Made by a program: the position numbers and the translations under genes. A DNA stretch of 64,000 bases from Streptomyces sp. NBC_01428 (GTDB taxonomy: Bacteria; Actinomycetota; Actinomycetes; Streptomycetales; Streptomycetaceae), in the NCBI RefSeq assembly GCF_036231965.1, contig NZ_CP109499.1, positions 7,192,001 through 7,256,000 of the forward strand, written 5' to 3'. Below, piece by piece: positions 58,204 through 64,000 of the stretch; position 1 is the first letter of the stretch, and each line of letters opens with the position of its first letter. The notes beneath the pieces were generated by a model that was not told the origin of the DNA, ran no database searches, and worked only from the letters and a program-made list of their open reading frames with translations.

Positions 58204-58216
58204 ACGGAAGTTCCGT
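58204..58216. promoter_or_regulatory. Palindrome in the mshC promoter region
   Basis: ACGGAA-G-TTCCGT is a perfect 6-bp inverted repeat 17 bp upstream of the mshC start. It may be an operator or part of the promoter. I could not match it convincingly to the sigma-R consensus. Confidence 0.4.
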
Positions 58217-58233
58217 CCGGTTAGTCTCATGAC

Positions 58234-59463
58234 ATGTATGCCTGGCCCGCTTCCGACGTCCCCGCCCTGCCCGGTGAGGGCCGCGACCTCCGGATCCACG
58301 ACACCGCGACGGGTGGGCTCGTCACCCTCGACCCCGGTCCCGTCGCCCGTATCTACGTCTGCGGCATCACGCCGTACGACGCGACCCACATGGGGCACGC
58401 GGCGACCTACAACGCGTTCGACCTCGTGCAGCGCGTGTGGCTCGACACCAAGCGGCAGGTTCACTACGTCCAGAACGTGACGGACGTCGACGATCCGCTG
58501 CTGGAGCGGGCCGAGCGCGACGGCGTCGACTGGGTGGGCCTCGCCGAGAAGGAGACCGCCCTCTTCCGCGAGGACATGACCGCCCTGCGGATGCTGCCGC
58601 CGCAGCACTACATAGGCGCCGTCGAGGCCATACCCGGCATCGTGCCGCTCGTCGAGCGGCTGCGGGACGCGGGGGCGGCCTACGAGCTCGAGGGCGACGT
58701 CTACTTCTCCGTCGAGTCCGACCCCGACTTCGGCAAGGTGTCCAACCTGGACGCCGCGACGATGCGTCTGCTCTCCGCCGAGCGCGGCGGCGACCCGGAC
58801 CGGGCCGGCAAGAAGAACCCCCTCGACCCGATGCTGTGGATGGCCGCCCGTGAGGGCGAGCCGAGCTGGGACGGCGGTTCGCTGGGCCGCGGGCGCCCCG
58901 GCTGGCACATCGAGTGCGTCGCCATCGCCCTCGACCACCTGGGCATGGGCTTCGACGTCCAGGGCGGTGGTTCCGACCTCGCCTTCCCGCACCACGAGAT
59001 GGGCGCCTCGCACGCGCAGGTGCTGACGGGCGAGTTCCCGATGGCCAAGGCGTACGTGCACGCCGGCATGGTCGCTCTGAACGGCGAGAAGATGTCGAAG
59101 TCGAAGGGCAACCTCGTCTTCGTCTCCCAGCTCCGGCGCGACGGCGTCGACCCGGCCGCCATCCGCCTCGCGCTCCTCGCGCACCACTACCGGGCCGACT
59201 GGGAGTGGACGGACGCGGTCCTCGCCGAGGCGGTCGCCCGCCTGGAGGACTGGCGGGCCGCGGTGTCCCGCCCGGACGGACCGCCGGCCGAGGCGCTGGT
59301 CGAGGAGATCCGCGCCGCGCTCACCCACGACCTGGACGCCCCGGCCGCGCTCGCCGCGGTCGACCGCTGGGCCGCGCTCCAGCACGGCACGGGCGGCACG
59401 GACGAAGGCGCCCCCGGCGTCGTCTCGCGTGCCGTGGACGCCCTCCTGGGCGTCGCGCTGTAA
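58234..59463 (+). CDS. mshC: Cysteine:1-D-myo-inosityl 2-amino-2-deoxy-alpha-D-glucopyranoside ligase MshC
   Basis: A 409-residue class I aminoacyl-tRNA-synthetase-like ligase that joins cysteine to GlcN-Ins in mycothiol biosynthesis, the main actinobacterial thiol. The HIGH-like motif is HMGH (52-55), Cys43 in YVCGITPYD is the expected zinc ligand, the second zinc region is WHIECVAIALDHLG, and KMSKS is at 286-290. It differs from cysteinyl-tRNA synthetase by the lack of a C-terminal anticodon-binding domain. It follows the phosphatase/DUF3090/SCO1664 trio by 109 bp, and a terminator lies downstream. Confidence 0.96.
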   Translation: MYAWPASDVPALPGEGRDLRIHDTATGGLVTLDPGPVARIYVCGITPYDATHMGHAATYNAFDLVQRVWLDTKRQVHYVQNVTDVDDPLLERAERDGVDWVGLAEKETALFREDMTALRMLPPQHYIGAVEAIPGIVPLVERLRDAGAAYELEGDVYFSVESDPDFGKVSNLDAATMRLLSAERGGDPDRAGKKNPLDPMLWMAAREGEPSWDGGSLGRGRPGWHIECVAIALDHLGMGFDVQGGGSDLAFPHHEMGASHAQVLTGEFPMAKAYVHAGMVALNGEKMSKSKGNLVFVSQLRRDGVDPAAIRLALLAHHYRADWEWTDAVLAEAVARLEDWRAAVSRPDGPPAEALVEEIRAALTHDLDAPAALAAVDRWAALQHGTGGTDEGAPGVVSRAVDALLGVAL

Positions 59464-59480
59464 CGGTTCCCCCTACGATC

Positions 59481-59512
59481 GGGCGCCGGGCGGAGTGATC
59501 CGCCCGGCGCCC
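59481..59512. terminator. Terminator between mshC and the Gln-rich gene
   Basis: GGGCGCCGGGCGGA and TCCGCCCGGCGCCC form a perfect 14-bp stem closed by GTGA, between convergent genes. Confidence 0.75.
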
Positions 59513-59528
59513 TGTGCGTGCCGCCGCC

Positions 59529-60221
59529 CTACTGCTTGTTGACGATGACGGCCTGCAGCGCGTTGGTCGCCGTGTCGTAGAACCCGATGACCTCCTGCCC
59601 GAAGGCGAAGGCCTCCTGCACCTGGTCGTGCGTCACCTGGTTCGGGTTCACCAGCTGGCGCCAGCCGTCGTCGATGAACAGGTAGAGGATCGACGGCTGC
59701 CCCGGCAAGGGCGTGACGACGTCCCAGAACTTGGTGGCGATGCCGGTCACGAGCGACGCGGCCTGCACCGCGCTCGGCAGCACGAGCGGCTGCCCGAGCC
59801 CCGGCGACTGCGCCTGCTGTCCGCCGAGTTGCTGAAGAAGGTGCTCGAAGGGCTGCTGCCGGCCGATCTGCTGGAGCTGCTGCTGGAGATGCGGAGGAAT
59901 CTGCTGCTGCGGCATCTGCCGGCCCATGTCGTGGCCGGCCATGTCCTGCTGCTCGTAGGGCTGTTGCATCTGCCCGCCGTACTGCTGCGGGATCTGCTGA
60001 CCGAACTCCTGCTGACCATAGGGCTGCTGGATCCGACCGCCGAACTCCTGCTGTCCGTACGACTGCTGCGGCTGGGTTCCGTAGGGCTGCTGCGGGCTCA
60101 TGCCCTGCTGCGGTCCGAACTGCTGCGGAGGAGACGTGGTCGGTCCCTGCTGCCCCTGCTGTCGGTCCTGTTGCTGCGCCTGCGGGTGTCCCTGCCGGCT
60201 CGTCTGCGGGATGGTGCTCAT
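59529..60221 (-). CDS. Gln-rich low-complexity protein with C-terminal module shared with the S8 protease
   Basis: A 230-residue protein. Residues ~1-120 are low complexity, with imperfect repeats of QQPYGQQEFG type, rich in Gln, Tyr, Pro and Gly and prion-like. A structured C-terminal part (~135-230) contains AVQAASLVTGIATKFWDVVTPLP and then LYLFIDDGWRQL-NP, a V-x-EAFAFG stretch and a hydrophobic end. The last ~50 residues align with the end of the S8 protease encoded 64 bp upstream on the same strand. Start at ATG 60221 follows AAGGTGG. No signal peptide. The function is unknown; a scaffold, substrate or partner of the protease is likely. Confidence 0.75.
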   Translation of the reverse strand: MSTIPQTSRQGHPQAQQQDRQQGQQGPTTSPPQQFGPQQGMSPQQPYGTQPQQSYGQQEFGGRIQQPYGQQEFGQQIPQQYGGQMQQPYEQQDMAGHDMGRQMPQQQIPPHLQQQLQQIGRQQPFEHLLQQLGGQQAQSPGLGQPLVLPSAVQAASLVTGIATKFWDVVTPLPGQPSILYLFIDDGWRQLVNPNQVTHDQVQEAFAFGQEVIGFYDTATNALQAVIVNKQ

Positions 60222-60285
60222 GCGGTTGCCACCTTCCGTCAATGGTTGGTTGCGTTCCGTTCCGTCGGTCCCGGGAGCCTGGTCC

Positions 60286-62043
60286 TCAGCCCGTGACGAC
60301 CAGGCCGACGATCTCGTCGTCCGAGAACCAGACGCGTACGTCGGGACGTCCTCCCGCGAAGGCGGCCTGCACCGCCTGGGTGATCTCGGGGGACGGATGG
60401 GCGAGGTTGCGCCAGGCTCCGGAGACGTGGAGCCGGAGCCGTGGCGGCAGTTCGGGCGGGTACGGCATCAACTCGGCCCAGTACCACTCGGCCCGGCCCG
60501 AGCCGACCGCCTCCGGCAGCAGCCAGGCGACCGCCGCCCTGATGTCGGGCCGGTTGCCGATCCGCTGGGACGCGGGCCGGTCCGGCGCGTCCTGCTGCGG
60601 GGAGCCGGTGGCCCGCAGCACCGCACGGGCACGCTCCGGGGACATCGGTGCCTGGCCGGCCGCCTTGAGCATGCCCTGCAGCGCGGCCAGGGCACCGACC
60701 ACCACGGGGGAGGCGGAGGAGGTCCCGGAGAACGTGTCCGTGTACCAGGCGATCTCCTCGGCGCCGCCCTGCAGATCGCCGGGCCGGTCCCAGGAGCCGC
60801 CCGTCGTGGTGACCTCGCGTCCCCAGCCCTGGGTGTCCACGCGCGCCCCGTAGTTGGAGAACGCCAGGCGTGACCGGTCCGGGCCGTGGTCGCGGCCGTG
60901 GGTGCCGGGCGGCGGTGCGCCGGCACCGACGAGGATCGCCCCGGACGACCGGTTGGAGGGGTTGAACGGGTTGCGCCACCACTCGGGGAACTCCGCGGGC
61001 CGCCGTTCGTACACCCCGTCGTCGAGCGACTCGGCACCGTTGCCCGCGGCCGCCACCACGACGATGCCCCGGGCGGTCGCGTCCTGGACGGCGGCGAAGT
61101 CGTCCGGCCACCACTCCAGCGGGATGTAGCCCTCCTGGCTGTCCCGCTCCTCGAAGTCGAACCGGGGCCCGGGGGCGTGCAGTTCGATCAGGATGATGTC
61201 ACCCGGGCTCAGCCGCTCGGCCGCCGCGTGGACCGCTGCCGCCGTACCGATGCCCTGGAAGGAGGCGGCGGCGGTCACGGCGTCCGGCGCCACACCGGTG
61301 ATCCCCTGCTCGTCGCGGTCGCCGCCGATGACGCCGATCACGGCCGTGCCGTGGTTGCGCCAGGCGAGGTCCGTGAGCGGTGTGCCGACCACCACCCCGG
61401 CGAGCTTGGAGGCCAGGTCCTCGTGCCCGAGCTGCCAGGCGCCCTCCACGTCGATGACCGTGACGTTCCGGCCCGCACCGCCCGGCCGTTGCCAGGCCCA
61501 GTACGCGTCGATGCCCTCGGGCGCCGGACGCAGGTAGCCCTGGCGGCTCGTGAAGTCGGGGGTGACGGGCGCCCCCTCCTTCCGCCGCCGGCCGTCGTCG
61601 GAGCTCCGGCCGGTCCAGCCCGCCGGAGCTCCCGAGGCTGTGGAGGCCGGCACGGCGCCGGGCTTCACGTACGCCGAGTCGATCTCCGGGAGCGCGGCGA
61701 TCCGGGCGCGCAGTTCCTGGGCACGGCTGCGCACGCCGTGCACCCGGTAGAAGAGGGCGAGATCGGGGCCGCTCCCGGTGCCCGCCGCGCTGGACTGCTG
61801 AAGGCGTTCCTCGCTGCCGAACAGCGGTTCCAGGGCGAGCTGTTCGTCGCTGAGGAACATATTGAGGGCCGAGACGTCGGCGCCCGCCGCCGAGCGGACG
61901 CCCTCGGCCCGGGCGCGCAGCCTGGCCTCCGGACGTGCGACGACGATCAGCTCCTGCTCGGCTCCTCGGTAGGTGAATCCCGCTCCGTCGGGCCCCGGCC
62001 CGGACGTTCCCGGGCCCTGCGCCGGCTGTACCTGGTCGGTCAT
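60286..62043 (-). CDS. S8-family serine protease (subtilisin-like) without signal peptide
   Basis: A 585-residue protease. The catalytic triad is predicted as Asp198 (VIDVEGAW), His231 (NHGTAVIGVIGG) and Ser442 (FSGTSSASPVV). The N-terminal ~150 residues (LIVVARPEARLRARAEGV, ALFYRVHGVRSRAQELRARIAALPEIDSAYV) look like a prodomain. No signal peptide is visible, so it may act inside the cell or leave by an unusual route. The Asp motif is IDVEGAW instead of the usual IDTG. The last ~50 residues form a module also present in the next gene. ATG at 62043 follows AAGGGAG. Confidence 0.88.
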   Translation of the reverse strand: MTDQVQPAQGPGTSGPGPDGAGFTYRGAEQELIVVARPEARLRARAEGVRSAAGADVSALNMFLSDEQLALEPLFGSEERLQQSSAAGTGSGPDLALFYRVHGVRSRAQELRARIAALPEIDSAYVKPGAVPASTASGAPAGWTGRSSDDGRRRKEGAPVTPDFTSRQGYLRPAPEGIDAYWAWQRPGGAGRNVTVIDVEGAWQLGHEDLASKLAGVVVGTPLTDLAWRNHGTAVIGVIGGDRDEQGITGVAPDAVTAAASFQGIGTAAAVHAAAERLSPGDIILIELHAPGPRFDFEERDSQEGYIPLEWWPDDFAAVQDATARGIVVVAAAGNGAESLDDGVYERRPAEFPEWWRNPFNPSNRSSGAILVGAGAPPPGTHGRDHGPDRSRLAFSNYGARVDTQGWGREVTTTGGSWDRPGDLQGGAEEIAWYTDTFSGTSSASPVVVGALAALQGMLKAAGQAPMSPERARAVLRATGSPQQDAPDRPASQRIGNRPDIRAAVAWLLPEAVGSGRAEWYWAELMPYPPELPPRLRLHVSGAWRNLAHPSPEITQAVQAAFAGGRPDVRVWFSDDEIVGLVVTG

Positions 62044-62341
62044 CGCGTACCGCTCCCTTCGATCCCTGGGGTGCCGGTCCCTGCGTGTGCTCCGCCGTGC
62101 CGTGACGCTGTGCCTCGCGCTGTCGCCCCGATCACGTCCCGTCGCCGGGCGGGGCCTCCGGGGCTCAACCTGGCACGCCCACGGCCTCCCGTCCACCCTG
62201 TCTTCGCCAACGTGGTTTGAGAACAAGTTGAATGGGGAAACCTGTGCAATCCGTCCGGAACCAGATGTCACGCCTCAATCAGGCCAAACACTGGCGAGAC
62301 GGATGTCATGTGCCGGGAGGACAGCGGTCGTTGACGACATG
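62044..62341. other. Promoter region of the S8 protease operon
   Basis: This is the upstream part of the 389-bp gap before the protease; no gene is visible. The AT-rich patch near 62216-62245 (TTTGAGAACAAGTTGAATGG) is a probable promoter zone on the minus strand. No clear -35/-10 pair was identified. Confidence 0.4.
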
Positions 62342-62384
62342 ACAGAGGGGCGGGGCGCGTCGTGCGCGCCCCGCCCCTCTGTCG
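62342..62384 (-). terminator. Terminator after the PAC2 gene
   Basis: A perfect 19-bp stem (GACAGAGGGGCGGGGCGCG and its complement) with loop TCGTG lies 48 bp past the PAC2 stop codon. It is one of the two strongest hairpins in the window. Confidence 0.85.
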
Positions 62385-62432
62385 TGCAGTTCTACGGCTC
62401 CGGCCGGTCGACTTGTCGTCCCGCCGCTCCGC

Positions 62433-63596
62433 TCAGTCCTCGGAGGGGTCCGACGTGTCGGAGGGTCCGGAGGCGTCGGAGGGGTCCGAGGTCTCGGGCG
62501 CGTCGGGCGCTCCCGACGGACGCGGGGAGTCCCCGGAGCCGGGCGCGCGCCCCCGGGTGTCCGAGCGGGCCCCGCCGGCCGTCTCGTCCGTCCCCTTGCG
62601 CGGCTCGGCGTCCGATCCGCCGTCCTGTCCCGCGTCGGACTCGGGGCGCTGCGCCATCGGCGGCCGCCCCCGTCCGCCGGGCGTGCCGGGGGTGTCGCGG
62701 AGGTACGACTCGCCGCTCTCCGTCGCGTGGCCGCCCGACCCGGCGGGCGGGCCGCCGCCGTCCCTGCGGCGCAGGTAGCGCTCGAACTCGCGGGCGATCG
62801 CCTCGCCGGACGCCTCGGGAAGCTCGGCGGTGTCCCGGGCCTCCTCCAGCGTCTGCACGTACTCGGCGACCTCGCTGTCCTCGGCGGCCAGCTGGTCGAC
62901 CCCGAGCTGCCAGGCCCGCGCGTCCTCGGGCAGCTCGCCCAGCGGGATCCGCAGGTCGATGAGGTCCTCCAGGCGGTTGAGGAGGGCCAGGGTCGCCTTC
63001 GGGTTGGGCGGCTGCGACACGTAGTGCGGTACGGCGGCCCACAGCGACACCGCCGGGACACCGGCGTGGGTGCACGCCTCCTGGAGGATGCCGACGATGC
63101 CCGTGGGGCCCTCGTACTTGGTCTCCTCCAGGTCCATCGTGCGGGCCAGGTCGGCGTCCGAGGTGACGCCGCTGACCGGCACCGGACGGGTGTGCGGGGT
63201 GTCACCGAGCAGCGCGCCCATGATCACCACCAGCTCGACGCCCAGCTCGTGCGCGAAACCGAGCAGCTCGTTGCAGAACGAGCGCCAGCGCATCGACGGC
63301 TCGATCCCGCGGACCAGCACCAGGTCGCGGGGCTTGTCGCCGCCGACCCGGACCACCGAGAGGCGCGTCGTGGGCCAGGTGATCTTGCGGACGCCGCCGT
63401 CCAGCCAGACGGTCGGCCGGTTGACCTGGAAGTCGTAGTAGTCCTCGGCGTCGAGCGCCGCGAACACCTCGCCCTTCCATTCCTTGTCCAGGTGCGCGAC
63501 CGCCGTGGAGGCGGCGTCGCCGGCGTCGTTCCAGCCCTCGAACGCGGCCACCATGACTGGGTCGATCAGCTCGGGAACCCCCTCCAGCTCGATCAC
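62433..63596 (-). CDS. PAC2-family protein
   Basis: A 387-residue protein. Residues 1-~290 are a PAC2 domain (proteasome assembly chaperone 2 fold): VIELEGVPELIDPVMVAAFEGWNDAGDAAS, TTRLSVVRVGGDKPRDLVLVRGIEPSMRWRSFC and LVVIMGALLGDTPHTRPVPV. Residues ~300-387 are a Gly/Ser/Asp/Pro-rich disordered tail ending in SDP-type repeats. GTG at 63596 follows GGAAGGAGG. Bacterial PAC2 proteins are conserved in actinobacteria that have proteasomes; a role in proteasome-linked assembly is possible but unproven. A GntR-type gene is upstream. Confidence 0.9.
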   Translation of the reverse strand: MIELEGVPELIDPVMVAAFEGWNDAGDAASTAVAHLDKEWKGEVFAALDAEDYYDFQVNRPTVWLDGGVRKITWPTTRLSVVRVGGDKPRDLVLVRGIEPSMRWRSFCNELLGFAHELGVELVVIMGALLGDTPHTRPVPVSGVTSDADLARTMDLEETKYEGPTGIVGILQEACTHAGVPAVSLWAAVPHYVSQPPNPKATLALLNRLEDLIDLRIPLGELPEDARAWQLGVDQLAAEDSEVAEYVQTLEEARDTAELPEASGEAIAREFERYLRRRDGGGPPAGSGGHATESGESYLRDTPGTPGGRGRPPMAQRPESDAGQDGGSDAEPRKGTDETAGGARSDTRGRAPGSGDSPRPSGAPDAPETSDPSDASGPSDTSDPSED

Positions 63597-63901
63597 CCAG
63601 CGCCTCCTTCCGATGTGCCCTCGCGTACGCACCAACCTTACGGCGTGCCGAGGGGCCCGCTGCAGCCCCCTCGCACGGGGGAGTGAACGGATCACTGCCC
63701 CGTCCGGGGCCCCGAAACACGCCGGACCACCGTCCCGGACGACCCGTCAGTCATCCGAGCTGTACACGGTCAACTCGCCCGAGCGGCCGGACCCTTGCGC
63801 TCTGTCCGTCCCATAGGTCGGATGACGGCGAGAGGTCGGATGTCCGCGCGACGCCTCGCCCCCGGCGCCGGGGGCGAGTGGCACAGAGGGCCGAGCGGTG
63901 C
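63597..63901. other. Intergenic region with a terminator and small repeats
   Basis: No credible gene. The 24-bp perfect palindrome at 63855-63878 is a terminator candidate for the gene to its right. AGGTCGGATG occurs twice (about 63813 and 63832), and its inverse TCATCCGA occurs near 63752; these could be regulator sites upstream of the PAC2 gene, but the evidence is thin. Confidence 0.4.
63855..63878 (-). terminator. Palindromic terminator after the GntR-type gene
   Basis: CTCGCCCCCGGC-GCCGGGGGCGAG is a perfect 12-bp inverted repeat with no loop, 23 bp past the stop codon. Confidence 0.6.
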
Positions 63902-64000
63902 CTACAGCGTGGACCTGAGCCACTGCTCCACGCTGGCGATGTGCACGGTCGCCCAGGACCGCGCCGCCTCCGCGTCCCGGTCCCGCAGGGCGGCCAGGAT
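63902..64000 (-). CDS. GntR/FCD-type regulator, C-terminal end (partial)
   Basis: The last 32 residues of a minus-strand gene cut by the window edge: ILAALRDRDAEAARSWATVHIASVEQWLRS and the end. A-L-R-x-R-D-x-x-A-A-R followed by a His is typical of the last helix of FCD domains in GntR-family regulators. The rest of the protein is outside the window. Confidence 0.6.
   Translation of the reverse strand: MLAALRDRDAEAARSWATVHIASVEQWLRSTL

Noticed and set aside
58180..58233. Sigma-R type promoter before mshC
   Set aside because: GGAAG at 58206 and a later GTC/GTT do not have the required spacing of 18 nt; the match is not convincing.

Overview
The window is high-GC actinobacterial DNA, almost certainly a Streptomyces chromosome. 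The evidence is strong third-position GC bias, GTG starts, chaplin genes, mycothiol ligase MshC, an F420-type oxidoreductase, and a gene order that (from memory) runs opposite to S. coelicolor from about SCO1710 down to SCO1662: soxR, gntP/K/R, pls-like NRPS, tRNA-Leu, chpH/chpC, the SCO1664 family, mshC and a PAC2 protein. No mobile element, CRISPR array, rRNA or origin was seen. One tRNA gene is present. The first and last genes are cut by the window edges.

Layout. 1-6.1 kb: end of a citrate-type transporter, an MFS exporter, an orphan sugar-type ABC ATPase, and an aldehyde/alcohol dehydrogenase pair. 6.2-14.4 kb: EamA exporter, ArsR and TetR regulators, acyl-CoA dehydrogenase, YiaAB protein, TetR plus MaoC dehydratase, SoxR, an ATP-dependent RNA ligase and a BKACE (DUF849) enzyme. 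14.8-19.9 kb: a zinc-ribbon protein, a secreted penicillin-acylase-family hydrolase and a NamZ-type muramidase. 20.0-31.3 kb: a catabolic cluster (SDR, acyl-CoA ligase, TetR; ACAD10/11-like dehydrogenase plus APH-type kinase; FAD dehydrogenase), interrupted by a His-rich protein, two DUF202 membrane proteins, a NUDIX hydrolase and a DMT transporter. 31.5-38.6 kb: a helical-repeat protein, APC permease, Tat-exported molybdopterin enzyme with a cytochrome b partner, and gluconate uptake/kinase/regulator. 38.6-44.4 kb: a YchJ protein, an M1 peptidase and a 1291-residue Pls/PosA-family NRPS that resembles epsilon-poly-lysine synthetase. 44.7-52.5 kb: tRNA-Leu(GAG), M20 peptidase, chaplins ChpH and ChpC, two small conserved proteins, a RecD2-like protein with a degenerate P-loop, and an aldo/keto reductase. 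52.7-64 kb: F420-type oxidoreductase, ferritin-like protein, CorA, the phosphatase/DUF3090/SCO1664 trio, mshC, a Gln-rich protein and an S8 protease that share a C-terminal module, a PAC2 protein and the end of a GntR-type regulator.

How the genes work together. Three TetR genes can each be paired with repeated palindromes inside the window. AAACTAGC-N3-GCTAGTTT lies before the aldehyde/alcohol dehydrogenase operon and between tetR and the acyl-CoA dehydrogenase. CTAAGC-N4-GCTTAG lies before the second tetR and the MaoC gene. An ATACCGACTGGT-type site lies before the SDR-ligase-tetR operon, the kinase-dehydrogenase operon and the FAD dehydrogenase. The last set resembles the levulinate/4-hydroxyacid (lva, ACAD11) route and is probably one co-regulated catabolic regulon. 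The M1 peptidase beside the Pls-like NRPS suggests a make-and-degrade pair for a cationic homopolymer. The most novel-looking items are the shared C-terminal module of the S8 protease and Gln-rich protein, the pseudo-RecD2, and the collagen-like stalk in the long chaplin.
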